A DNA stretch of 64,000 nucleotides from Lactonifactor sp050944855 (lineage in GTDB: Bacteria; Bacillota; Clostridia; Lachnospirales; Lachnospiraceae), in NCBI GenBank assembly GCA_050944855.1, contig JBMNRU010000007.1:69378-133377 (forward strand). Direction: 5' to 3'. Both the position numbers and the translations under genes were made by a program. This document shows positions 23,946 through 33,100 of this stretch, one piece after another. Numbering within the stretch: position 1 is the stretch's first letter; every line of letters begins with the position of its first letter. The notes under the pieces are model-generated. The model was not told the origin of the DNA and did no database searches. It saw only the letters and a program-made list of their open reading frames with translations.

Positions 23946-24780
23946 AATATTTATTCAGATGTGTCAGGACATTATAGAGAATGGTGTGAGTACAGAGGGT
24001 GAAAAAGTACGGCCTGTCTGGGAAGATACCGGGGAATTTGCCTATACGATCAAACGTTTCGGTGTGGTAAACCGTTATAACCTGCAGGAGGAGTTTCCGG
24101 CGATCACTTTGCGGAGAACCGGGATCAAGAGTGCGTTTGATGAAATTTTATGGATCTGGCAGAAAAAGTCTAATAATATTAAAGATCTGGGTCCTCATAT
24201 CTGGGACAGCTGGGCAGATGAAGACGGTTCCATCGGCAAGGCCTATGGATATCAGCTGGGTGTAAAGCATCAGTATAAGGAAGGCATGATGGATCAGGTA
24301 GACCGCGTGTTATACGATCTGAAGCATAATCCTTACAGTAGGAGAATTATGACGAATATTTATGTCCATCAGGATCTTCATGAGATGAATCTGTATCCCT
24401 GCGCGTATTCGATGACATTTAACGTAACCCAGGAAAAGGGAAAGGACAAGATGACCTTAAATGCTGTGCTGAATCAGCGCTCTCAGGATGTGCTGGCAGC
24501 CAATAACTGGAATGTATGTCAGTATGCACTGCTTCTTATGATGTTCGCTCAGGTAAACGATATGTATCCGGGGGAACTGCTCCATGTGATCGCCGATGCA
24601 CATATTTATGACCGCCATATTCCTATGGTGCAGGAACTGATTAGCCGGCCGACCTTTGATGCGCCTAAGGTTTCGCTGAATCCGGAGATTAAGAATTTTT
24701 ATGATTTTACGGTGGATGACGTAACGATTGAGAATTATCAGACCGGGTCGCAGATTAAAAATATACCTATTGCCGTATAA
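23929..24780 (+). CDS. thyA: Thymidylate synthase (divergent ThyA type)
   Basis: A 283-residue thymidylate synthase, methylating dUMP to dTMP with methylene-tetrahydrofolate. Supporting motifs: 'PYSRRIMTNIYVHQDL' (phosphate-binding arginines), catalytic Cys158 in 'LYPCAYSMTF', 'NQRSQDVLAANNWNVCQYA', and 'HVIADAHIYDRHIP'. It is divergent: the usual PCH after the catalytic Cys is PCA, LPFN is replaced by NNWN, and the HIYxNH motif reads HIYDRH. I read it as a lineage-specific ThyA, not a decayed copy, because the frame is intact and folA follows 11 bp later. AAGGAG precedes the ATG at 23929, which overlaps the hydrolase gene. Confidence 0.92.
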   Translation: MSAADKIFIQMCQDIIENGVSTEGEKVRPVWEDTGEFAYTIKRFGVVNRYNLQEEFPAITLRRTGIKSAFDEILWIWQKKSNNIKDLGPHIWDSWADEDGSIGKAYGYQLGVKHQYKEGMMDQVDRVLYDLKHNPYSRRIMTNIYVHQDLHEMNLYPCAYSMTFNVTQEKGKDKMTLNAVLNQRSQDVLAANNWNVCQYALLLMMFAQVNDMYPGELLHVIADAHIYDRHIPMVQELISRPTFDAPKVSLNPEIKNFYDFTVDDVTIENYQTGSQIKNIPIAV

Positions 24781-24791
24781 GGAGGATCTTT

Positions 24792-25280
24792 ATGAATATT
24801 ATTGTAGCTGTAGATGAGAATTGGGCGATTGGAAAGGACAATAAGCTGCTGGTGAGTATCCCGGCTGATATGAAGTTTTTCCGCAGCACTACCACAGGCA
24901 AGGTAGTGATTATGGGAAGGAAGACGTTAGAAAGCTTTCCCAACGGGATGCCGCTGAAAAACCGTACCAATGTTGTGATTACCAGAGATGAGAATTATGA
25001 TGCGAAGGGCGCTCTTGTGGTACACAGTGTAGAAGAAGCGCTGGAAGCCGTAAAAGAGTATCCTACAGAAGATGTCTATGTGATCGGCGGTGACAGTGTC
25101 TATAAACAGATGCTTCCCTATTGTAATGTGGCCCATATAACAAAGATTCATTATGCTTATGAAGCAGATTCCTATTTTCCGAATCTGGAAGAGGAAGGAT
25201 GGGAGATCACAGAAAGAAGTGAAGAACAGACCTATTTTGATCTGGAATATGAGTTTGTAAAATATGAGAAAAAAGCATAA
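24792..25280 (+). CDS. folA: Dihydrofolate reductase
   Basis: A 162-residue DHFR that regenerates tetrahydrofolate after thymidylate synthesis. It has 'MNIIVAVDENWAIGKDNKLL' at the start, with the Met20-loop tryptophan, 'DMKFFRSTTTGKVVIMGRKTLESF', 'NVVITRDENY' and 'DVYVIGGDSVYKQML'. The length is usual. AAGGAGG lies before the ATG, 11 bp after thyA, so the pair is the classical thyA-folA operon, here headed by an alpha/beta hydrolase. The operon ends at a GC-rich terminator shared with the convergent ilvE. Confidence 0.97.
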   Translation: MNIIVAVDENWAIGKDNKLLVSIPADMKFFRSTTTGKVVIMGRKTLESFPNGMPLKNRTNVVITRDENYDAKGALVVHSVEEALEAVKEYPTEDVYVIGGDSVYKQMLPYCNVAHITKIHYAYEADSYFPNLEEEGWEITERSEEQTYFDLEYEFVKYEKKA

Positions 25281-25284
25281 AAAC

Positions 25285-25308
25285 CGGCGGGATTTTCCCG
25301 CCGATTTT
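25285..25308. terminator. Terminator between folA and ilvE
   Basis: CGGCGGGA (25285-25292) pairs with TCCCGCCG (25296-25303) around a three-base T loop. ATTTTG follows on the plus strand, and AAAAA precedes the stem for the minus strand. Confidence 0.75.
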
Positions 25309-25334
25309 GTTCACCTTAAGTGGCATTTTTACTT

Positions 25335-26360
25335 CTATTTAATTACATGGATCCAGCCTTCGGGGGCTTCGATTCTGCCCATCTGGATACCTGTTAATGT
25401 GTCATACAGTTTCTTTGTAGTTGGTCCCATATCCGTCATACCGCTTGGCAGGCAGATTTCAGTATCATGATCTACGATCTTGCCGACCGGAGAGATTACA
25501 GCAGCGGTACCGCAAAGACCACATTCTGCAAAGTCTTTTACTTCATCCAGGTACACTTCTCTTTCTTCTACTTTCAGGCCCAGATATTTTTCTGCAACAT
25601 AGAGAAGAGAACGCCGGGTGATAGACGGAAGGATACTGCCGGACTTAGGTGTTACAACGGTATTGTCTTTGGTAACAAAGATAAAGTTGGCACCGCCGGT
25701 TTCCTCAACTTTGGTTCTGCTCTGCGGATCCAGGTACATGTTTTCATCATAACCCTGATGGTGTGCATCTACGATAGCATGTAAACTCATGGCATAGTTC
25801 AGGCCTGCTTTAATATGCCCGGTTCCGTTTGGAGCGGCACGGTCGAAATCACTGACACGAATAGTAAGAGGTTTTACGCCGCCTTTAAAGTACGGACCTA
25901 CAGGGGTGGTGAATACACGGAACTGATATTCATCTGCCGGTTTTACCCCGATGACAGGGTTGCTTCCGAATAAGAACGGACGGATATATAAGGTTGCGCC
26001 GGAGCCAAAAGGCGGAACATAGGCAGCGTTAGCTTCTACGGTTTTGGTTACCGCATCCAGGAAGCGGTCTGCCGGGAAAACAGGCATTTCCAGTCTGGAG
26101 GCAGAGTCCATAAGACGCTGTGCGTTTAAGTCAGGGCGGAAGGTGACAATATGTCCGTCTTCAGTTGTGTATGCTTTTAGTCCTTCAAAAACAGTCTGTG
26201 CATATTGGAAAACGCAGGCACATTCATTTAACAAAATCTGATCGTCGGTAGTCAGTGTGCCTTCATCCCATGCTCCGTCTTTGTAATTTGATACATAGCG
26301 GTAATCTGTTTTCATGTAACTAAAGCCCAGGTTGCCCCAATCAATCTCTTTTTTTTCCAT
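25335..26360 (-). CDS. ilvE: Branched-chain amino acid aminotransferase
   Basis: A 341-residue class IV PLP aminotransferase that interconverts Leu, Ile and Val with their 2-oxo acids using glutamate/2-oxoglutarate. The PLP lysine is Lys184 in 'GTGHIKAGLNYA'. 'QTVFEGLKAY', 'LYIRPFLFGS' and 'VEETGGANFIFV' are further family blocks, and the length fits BCAT type II. The start has AGGAGG upstream on the minus strand. A TTGCAT-17-TATAAT promoter precedes it, with a CodY-box-like palindrome just upstream; ilvE is a well-known CodY target in Firmicutes. The gene is monocistronic. Confidence 0.95.
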   Translation of the reverse strand: MEKKEIDWGNLGFSYMKTDYRYVSNYKDGAWDEGTLTTDDQILLNECACVFQYAQTVFEGLKAYTTEDGHIVTFRPDLNAQRLMDSASRLEMPVFPADRFLDAVTKTVEANAAYVPPFGSGATLYIRPFLFGSNPVIGVKPADEYQFRVFTTPVGPYFKGGVKPLTIRVSDFDRAAPNGTGHIKAGLNYAMSLHAIVDAHHQGYDENMYLDPQSRTKVEETGGANFIFVTKDNTVVTPKSGSILPSITRRSLLYVAEKYLGLKVEEREVYLDEVKDFAECGLCGTAAVISPVGKIVDHDTEICLPSGMTDMGPTTKKLYDTLTGIQMGRIEAPEGWIHVIK

Positions 26361-26413
26361 ATTAAATTCCTCCTTTTGCTGCTGTAATTTATGACATAAT
26401 TAATATGTTTGCT

Positions 26414-26442
26414 ATTATAAAACTTTTAGACGTAAGATGCAA
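26414..26442 (-). promoter_or_regulatory. Sigma-A promoter of ilvE
   Basis: On the minus strand, TTGCAT (26442-26437), 17 bases, TATAAT (26419-26414), about 45 bases before the start codon. Confidence 0.7.
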
Positions 26443-26449
26443 ATAAATC

Positions 26450-26478
26450 TTGAGAAATTGTCTGAGAAATTATATAAT
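26450..26478 (+). promoter_or_regulatory. Predicted promoter of the xpaC-telA operon
   Basis: TTGAGA (26450-26455), 17 bases, TATAAT (26473-26478), about 45 bases before the ATG. The CodY-like palindrome occupies its spacer. Confidence 0.65.
26456..26470. promoter_or_regulatory. CodY-box-like site between ilvE and xpaC
   Basis: AATTGTCTGAGAAAT matches the CodY consensus AATTTTCWGAAAATT at 12 of 15 positions. It lies in the spacer of the xpaC promoter and about 14 bases upstream of the ilvE -35. Bound CodY could block the former and affect the latter. This is a consensus match only. Confidence 0.45.
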
Positions 26479-26522
26479 TCCATATAGAAGTAAAAGTACG
26501 ATTGACAGACAGGAGGGAACAA

Positions 26523-27746
26523 ATGCCGAATCAGGATTGGTACGATCTGGGAGATGAGATTGGCAATATTGTGCAGGAAGCCATTGATTCCCAGAATTTT
26601 TCAAGATTGAATCAAACCATTAACCAGACAATTGGAAGAACTATAAATACAGCTATGGATGGCGTGCGTATGGCCGGAAGGGCAATGGAGAATGTACAGG
26701 AGACATCCAGGCGCCGTTATACTGCACAGAAACAGGAGGTTCCTTTCAGCCAGCGGCGGGTGAATCCGGATGCCGACAGGGAACATTTATATTATAAGAA
26801 GACAACCGTAAACAGTATTTTGGGATATGCATTTGCTATTATCGGAGGTATCACTTCTTTTGGCCTGGCTTTGTCAATCTTTATTGTGTTGCTGGTGTCA
26901 GGTTTTGCCGGGGATATCCATGATGGACTGTTTGTGTCCGCTGTGATGTTGCTGCCGCTGCTGGCAGTCGGTCTGGTGTTTTTTGCAATAGGATGCAGGA
27001 CATTGGGATGGATAAAGCGTTTTAAACGTTATTGCCGTGCTTTGGGCAAGCGCACGTATTGTGATATGAAGGAACTGGCACAGGCTGTAGGGAAATCTGA
27101 GGGTTATGTGAGAAAGGATCTGCAGAAATTGATTGAAAAAGGGATGTTTTGTCAGGGTCATATAGACCGGCAGAGCACTTGCCTGATGGTGTCGGATGAG
27201 GCATATCAACAGTATCTGGAAGCAGAAGAGCAGCTGCAGAAACGGAACCAGGAAGCGGCGGCACAGCAGGAGACGGCAAAGAACGCCGCCGAGAGTCGTG
27301 AGTATTCTCCGGAAGTACAGAAAGTACTGGAAAAGGGAAGAGGATATATACGCAGGCTGAGGGAATGTAACGATGCCATTCCCGGTGAGGTGATTTCCAA
27401 TAAAATTTCCCATACAGAGCTTTTGACTGCGAAGATTTTCCAATGTGTGGAGCAGGATCCGTCTGTAGTATCTGATCTGCGCAGACTGATGGAATACTAT
27501 CTGCCCACAACGATTAAGCTGCTGGAAGCCTATGAGGAATTGGATGCACAGCCTATACAGGGAGAGAATATCGCGAATTCCAAAAAAGAGATCGAGGATA
27601 GTCTGGATACGATCAATATAGCATTTGAGAAGCTTTTGGACAGTTTGTTTGAAGAAAAGGCCTGGGATGTGTCTTCGGATATCTCCGTCTTAAAGAGTAT
27701 GCTGGCGCAGGAAGGCCTGACCGGAACAGATTTTAACGCACAGTAA
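26523..27746 (+). CDS. XpaC-like 5-bromo-4-chloroindolyl phosphate hydrolysis family protein
   Basis: A 407-residue protein. An amphipathic, Asn/Gln-rich N terminus precedes two membrane helices at about residues 100-130 and 140-160. A winged-helix-like section follows ('YCDMKELAQAVGKSEGYVRKDLQKLIEKGMF'), then a Glu/Gln-rich linker and a helical C-terminal domain of the XpaC type (from about residue 275). XpaC is named from a B. subtilis screen and its reaction is unproven. It lies 46 bp before a TelA-family gene, the usual partner (yceG/yceH-like stress context). GGAGGG precedes the ATG at 26523; an upstream in-frame start at 26502 is less well placed. Confidence 0.82.
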   Translation: MPNQDWYDLGDEIGNIVQEAIDSQNFSRLNQTINQTIGRTINTAMDGVRMAGRAMENVQETSRRRYTAQKQEVPFSQRRVNPDADREHLYYKKTTVNSILGYAFAIIGGITSFGLALSIFIVLLVSGFAGDIHDGLFVSAVMLLPLLAVGLVFFAIGCRTLGWIKRFKRYCRALGKRTYCDMKELAQAVGKSEGYVRKDLQKLIEKGMFCQGHIDRQSTCLMVSDEAYQQYLEAEEQLQKRNQEAAAQQETAKNAAESREYSPEVQKVLEKGRGYIRRLRECNDAIPGEVISNKISHTELLTAKIFQCVEQDPSVVSDLRRLMEYYLPTTIKLLEAYEELDAQPIQGENIANSKKEIEDSLDTINIAFEKLLDSLFEEKAWDVSSDISVLKSMLAQEGLTGTDFNAQ

Positions 27747-27792
27747 AATGATAGAGAATCCATAGTGAGGAATTTTCGGAAAAGAGGAAGAT

Positions 27793-28935
27793 ATGAACGA
27801 CGATTTTAAAGAATTTCAGGCAACTCCTACCTTAACATTAGATCCTTTGGGGGATATGCAGCCAAAACAGGAATTGGTAGTGGAAGAGCCTGTACAGCCG
27901 GAGGTAATGGATGACAGTATGCTTTCGGAAGAAGAAAAGAAAATGGTAGAAGATTTTTCTGCTCAGATTGATGTGACCAATACCAATATGATCTTGCAGT
28001 ATGGCGCCGGAACTCAGAAAAAAATGGCGGATTTTTCAGAGAAAGCCCTGGAGAATGTGAAAACGCAGGATCTGGGAGAAGTGGGTGACCTGCTTGCCGG
28101 AGTGGTAACAGAATTAAAAGAGTTTGATGTGGAAGAAGAGAAAGGACTGTTCGGATTTTTCAAGCGCGGAGCCAATAAACTGACTGCCATGAAAGCAAAG
28201 TATGATAAGGCAGAGGTGAATGTGGAAAAGATCTGTAAAGTACTGGAGGATCATCAGGTACAGCTGATGAAGGATTCCGCTATGCTGGATAAGATGTATG
28301 AGATGAATCTTACATACTTTAAAGAATTATCCATGTACATTCTGGCGGGAAAGAAGAAACTGCAGCAGGTGAGAAATACGCAGCTGAAGGAAGCTATGGA
28401 TAAGGCCCAGAGAAGCGGTCTGCCGGAGGATGCACAGGCAGCCAGAGATCTGGAAAGTATGTGTGAACGTTTTGAAAAGAAAGTGTATGATCTGGAACTG
28501 ACCAGAACGATTGCACTTCAGACAGCGCCGCAGATCCGTCTGGTGCAGAACAATGACGCTCTTATGATCGAAAAAATCCAGTCTACACTGGTGAATACTA
28601 TTCCACTTTGGAAAAGTCAGATGGTCATTGCCCTTGGAGTGGAAAATGCATCCATGGCAGCAGAGGCACAGCGTCAGGTTACCGATATGACCAATGAGCT
28701 GTTGAAGAAAAATGCAGCGAAGCTGAAAACTGCCACAGTGGAAACAGCAAAAGAAACCGAGAGAGGGATTGTGGATATGGAGACACTGCGTACCACAAAC
28801 GAAACCCTTATCTCTACGCTGGATGAAGTGATGAAGATCCAGCAGGAGGGCCGTCAGAAACGGGCAGAAGCAGAAGTGGAAATTGCAAAACTGGAAGGCG
28901 ATCTGAAGCAGAAATTATTGCAGATTCAGGCATAA
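27793..28935 (+). CDS. Toxic anion resistance protein (TelA/KlaA family)
   Basis: A 380-residue, largely alpha-helical cytoplasmic protein of the TelA family. Characteristic parts are 'FSAQIDVTNTNMILQYGAGTQKKMADFSEKAL', 'GLFGFFKRGANKLTAMKAKYDKAEVNVEKI' and 'LQTAPQIRLVQNNDALMIEKIQSTLVNTIPLWKSQM' by segments. TelA was named for tellurite resistance on plasmid RK2; chromosomal members in Firmicutes are linked to envelope and antimicrobial stress with XpaC partners. GAGGAAG precedes the ATG. The last stretch is coiled-coil-like. A terminator closes the two-gene operon. Confidence 0.92.
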   Translation: MNDDFKEFQATPTLTLDPLGDMQPKQELVVEEPVQPEVMDDSMLSEEEKKMVEDFSAQIDVTNTNMILQYGAGTQKKMADFSEKALENVKTQDLGEVGDLLAGVVTELKEFDVEEEKGLFGFFKRGANKLTAMKAKYDKAEVNVEKICKVLEDHQVQLMKDSAMLDKMYEMNLTYFKELSMYILAGKKKLQQVRNTQLKEAMDKAQRSGLPEDAQAARDLESMCERFEKKVYDLELTRTIALQTAPQIRLVQNNDALMIEKIQSTLVNTIPLWKSQMVIALGVENASMAAEAQRQVTDMTNELLKKNAAKLKTATVETAKETERGIVDMETLRTTNETLISTLDEVMKIQQEGRQKRAEAEVEIAKLEGDLKQKLLQIQA

Positions 28936-28971
28936 CAGTATTAGTGATAATGATAAATGAAGCAGAGTTGA

Positions 28972-29003
28972 GCTGCTGCAGGAGATATCCGGCAGCAGCT
29001 TTT
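28972..29003 (+). terminator. Rho-independent terminator after telA
   Basis: A 12-position stem with one mismatch, GCTGCTGCAGGA (28972-28983) with 28988-28999, tetraloop GATA, then TTTT. Confidence 0.8.
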
Positions 29004-29055
29004 CCTCTATGAAACGTGTGAATGATTACATTTTTATCAGTCAGGAGGAAGGAAT

Positions 29056-30108
29056 ATGTACAGAGAGCAGACGAAAGTGATTCGGATCGGGGACCGCTGT
29101 ATCGGCGGCGGCAATCCTATTTTGATCCAGTCCATGACTAATACAAAAACAGAAGATGTAGAAGGAACGGTAGCGCAGATCCAGGCCCTGACGAAAGCGG
29201 GCTGTGAGATTGTGCGCTGTACTGTGCCCACCCTGGAGGCAGCCAGAGCATTAAAGAAAATCAAGAAACAAATTCACATTCCTTTAGTGGCAGACATTCA
29301 TTTTGATTATAAAATGGCTATTGCGGCCATGGAAAACGGTGCAGATAAGATCCGCATCAACCCGGGCAATATTGGTGGTATGGATAAGATCAAAGCGGTT
29401 GTGGATGTGGCAAAGGAGAGGGACATCCCGATTCGTGTAGGGGTAAACAGCGGCTCGCTGGAAAAAGAACTGGTGGCCAGATATCATGGAGTTACAGCAG
29501 AAGGCTTAGTAGAAAGTGCTCTGGATAAGGTGAAGATCATAGAAGATCTGGGATATGATAATCTGGTGATCAGTATTAAATCCTCCGATGTTATGATGTG
29601 TGCCAGGGCGCATGAACTGATTGCAAAAAAGACCCGGTATCCGCTGCATGTGGGGATTACGGAAGCAGGAACCTTGTATTCCGGCAATATAAAGTCGGCA
29701 GTCGGACTGGGAATTATTTTATATCAGGGGATCGGAGATACCATCCGTGTATCCCTGACCGGCGATCCGGTGGAAGAGATTAAGTCGGCAAAACGAATTC
29801 TGAAAACATTAGGGCTTCGCAAAGGCGGCATTGAAGTAGTGTCCTGTCCTACCTGCGGAAGAACACAGATCGATCTCATCGGTTTGGCAAATCAGGTGGA
29901 GACTATGGCGGCAGAATTTCCATTGGATATCAAAGTGGCGGTCATGGGCTGTGTGGTGAATGGCCCGGGTGAGGCCAAAGAAGCAGATCTTGGGATTGCA
30001 GGAGGAAAAGGTACGGGACTTTTGATTAAGAAAGGCGAAATTATTAAGAAAGTTCCGGAAGCAGAACTGCTGCAGTGCCTGCGGGAGGAATTGGAACATT
30101 GGAAATAA
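29056..30108 (+). CDS. ispG: 4-hydroxy-3-methylbut-2-enyl diphosphate synthase
   Basis: A 350-residue IspG (GcpE), which converts MEcPP to HMBPP in the MEP isoprenoid pathway. It begins 'KVIRIGDRCIGGGNPILIQSMTNT', typical of the bacterial TIM-barrel form. The 4Fe-4S ligands are Cys264 and Cys267 in 'VSCPTCGRT' and Cys299 in 'MGCVVNGPGEAKEADLG', with Glu306 as the fourth. AGGAGGAAGG precedes the ATG. The stop overlaps the start region of polC, so isoprenoid and replication genes are transcribed together, a frequent ispG-polC arrangement in Clostridia, often with dxr and rseP upstream; these are not present here. Confidence 0.97.
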   Translation: MYREQTKVIRIGDRCIGGGNPILIQSMTNTKTEDVEGTVAQIQALTKAGCEIVRCTVPTLEAARALKKIKKQIHIPLVADIHFDYKMAIAAMENGADKIRINPGNIGGMDKIKAVVDVAKERDIPIRVGVNSGSLEKELVARYHGVTAEGLVESALDKVKIIEDLGYDNLVISIKSSDVMMCARAHELIAKKTRYPLHVGITEAGTLYSGNIKSAVGLGIILYQGIGDTIRVSLTGDPVEEIKSAKRILKTLGLRKGGIEVVSCPTCGRTQIDLIGLANQVETMAAEFPLDIKVAVMGCVVNGPGEAKEADLGIAGGKGTGLLIKKGEIIKKVPEAELLQCLREELEHWK

Positions 30109-33100
30109 AGGAATTTTTTCAGGTATTTCCTCAGCTGGAGGTGGAAAAGCAGCTGCGGGATCTGTTGGAAACGGTAGAGGTAACCAAAGTATCTATTAAT
30201 CCGGCGAAGGATCATCTGCGGGTTTATATTGTCAGTACCCAATGGATTCATAAAAACTATATTTATGTGCTGGAAAAGGCAATTGCAGAGCAGTGTTTTC
30301 CGGGGATCGCGATTGCTGTAAAGGTGATTGAGAAGTTTCATCTTTCCTCTCAGTATACGCCGGAGAACTTTTTTGAATGTTATCGATCCAGTATGTATCA
30401 GGAATTGAAGGAGTACAGCGTACTTTTGCACAATGTGTTTTATACGGCAGCGGTAAGTTTTCCAAAGCCGGATACGATGCATCTGGTTTTGCAGCAGTCG
30501 GTGATCGCAAAAAGTAAACAGACAGAATTGCAGGAATATCTGGAAAAAATATTTTGTGAACGGGCGGGTCTTCCTTTTCAGTTGGAAATTGCGTACCGGG
30601 AGGCAAAAGAAAGCAAGACGAAAAAGAACAGTGAGATGCGTATGCTTCAGGAGGCCGCTGATGTGGTGCGGCAGTCTGCCCTGGGCGGAGGAAAGAAAGA
30701 AATACCACTGACAGAAGAGTCTGCGGAAAAAGAAAAGCATCCGGAAGAAAACGGAGAGAAAAAAGCCCTTAAAAAGAGAAGCGGAGAAAAGAAAAAAGAG
30801 AATACAAAGAAAAATTTTGGCGGAGATTATTATAACAGAAGCGTAAAACGTTCGGATAATCCGGACGTGCTGTATGGACGGGACTTTGATAATGAGCCGA
30901 TGAAACTGGAAGAAATTACCGGTGAGATGGGTGATGTCTGTGTCCGTGGTCAGATTATGACAGTGGAGACAAGAGAAATACGAAATGAAAAAACAATTAT
31001 TTCTTTTTCTATTACCGATTTTACCGATTCCATCATGATAAAAATGTTTGCCAGAAATGAGCAGGTGGAGGAAATTCTGGAAGGAATTCAACCGAAAGCG
31101 TTTATTAAGCTAAAAGGGGTTACTACCATTGACCGTTTTGACAGTGAACTGACCATTGGCTCTGTTGTAGGAATTAAAAAGATTCCCAGTTTTCTTTCCG
31201 TCAGAATGGATCACAGCCCACAGAAACGTGTGGAGCTTCACTGTCATACCAAGATGAGCGATATGGATGGCGTATCCGAAGCAACAGAATTAATCAAGAG
31301 AGCCTATCAGTGGGGACATAAGGCAATTGCCATTACAGATCACGGAGTGGTACAGGCATTTCCGGAAGCAAACCACTGTTTTGATGCCTGGGGCGGAGTC
31401 GTGCCGCCGGAGTCCGACTTTAAGGTGATTTATGGCATGGAAGCATACCTGGTGGACGATTTAAAGAATATGGTGGATAACAGCAAGGGACAAAGCTTAG
31501 AGGATCCGTTTGTTGTGTTTGATATTGAAACCACCGGATTCAGTCCGTTGAAGAATAAAATTATAGAGATTGGTGCCGTGAAGGTGGAAAAGGGACAGAT
31601 TACCGAACATTTTTCGCATTTTGTAAACCCGCAGGTGCCGATTCCTTTTCGTATTGAACAGCTGACCGGTATCGGTGACCATATGGTGGCGGACGCGCCG
31701 GTGATCGCAGAAATACTGCCGCAGTTTATGGAGTTTTGCCAGGGCTGCGTTATGGTGGCTCACAATGCAGAATTTGACATGAGCTTTATTAAGAAAAACT
31801 GCGAAGAATTGGGGATAGAACGGGAATTTACCAGTGTAGATACGGTAGCTATGGCTCGTTTCCTGCTTCCTAAGCTTAATCGTTTTAAGCTGGACACGGT
31901 GGCAAAGGCGGTGGGGGTACCGCTGCAAAACCATCATCGGGCAGTGGATGATGCTGCCTGTACGGCGGATATTTTTGTAAAATTTATCCAGATATTGAAG
32001 GAAAGAGGTATCTTTCAGCTGGATCAGTTAAATGAAAAGAGCGTTGCAAATGAGGAAATGGTGAAAAAGATGCCGTCTTACCATGCGATTATTCTGGCGA
32101 CGAATGATGTCGGACGTGTCAATCTGTATCATCTGGTGTCAGATTCTCATTTGATCTATTATAACAGAAGGCCCCGTGTACCAAAAAGTTTGTATTTGAA
32201 ATATCAGGAAGGACTGCTTATCGGTTCTGCCTGTGAGGCGGGAGAATTATACCAGGCTATTTTACAGGGAAGACCGGAGACGGAGATTTCCCGTCTGGCA
32301 GAGTTTTATGACTATCTGGAGATCCAGCCTTTGGGCAATAACCGATTTATGCTTCGCGATGATAAATCTCCGGTGTCCTCGGAGGAAGATTTAAAGGAGA
32401 TTAACCGGAAAATTGTAAAATTGGGACAGGATTTTAATAAGCCCGTGGTTGCTACCTGTGATGTGCATTTTCTGGATCCAGAGGATGAGGTATACCGACG
32501 GATCATTATGGCGGGAAAAGGTTTTGACGATGCGGACGAGCAGGCACCTCTTTATCTGCGCACTACAGAAGAAATGCTGGAGGAATTTGCTTATCTGGGC
32601 CATGAAAAAGCGGAAGAAGTGGTCATTACCAATACCAATAAAATTGCGGATATGTGTGAGAAAATTTCGCCGATCCACAAAGGAAAATGTCCGCCGATCA
32701 TTGAAAATTCCGATGAAATGTTAAGAGAGATCTGTTATCAGAAGGCCCATGAAATCTACGGGGAGGAGCTGCCGAAGGCAGTAGAGGATCGTTTGGAAAG
32801 AGAATTGCATTCTATTATTTCCAATGGCTATGCAGTAATGTATATGATTGCACAGAAGCTGGTGTGGAAATCTAACAGTGACGGCTATCTGGTAGGTTCC
32901 CGGGGATCCGTAGGTTCTTCTTTCGCGGCTACCATGTCGGGAATTACGGAAGTCAATCCGTTGAGTCCCCACTATTATTGTGAGTCCTGTCATTATTCGG
33001 ATTTCGATTCGGAGGAGGTGCGGGCCTATTCCGGTATGGCAGGCTGTGATATGCCGGATAAGAACTGTCCCGTATGCGGCAAATTGCTGAAAAAAGAAGG

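Noticed and set aside
26361..26440. T-box leader before ilvE
   Set aside because: The leader is only about 45 nt and has neither a specifier loop nor a terminator/antiterminator pair.
29892..31091. A 399-codon open frame on the minus strand across ispG and polC
   Set aside because: It lies entirely opposite two well-identified genes, has no family features or ribosome-binding site, and its composition is that of a shadow frame.
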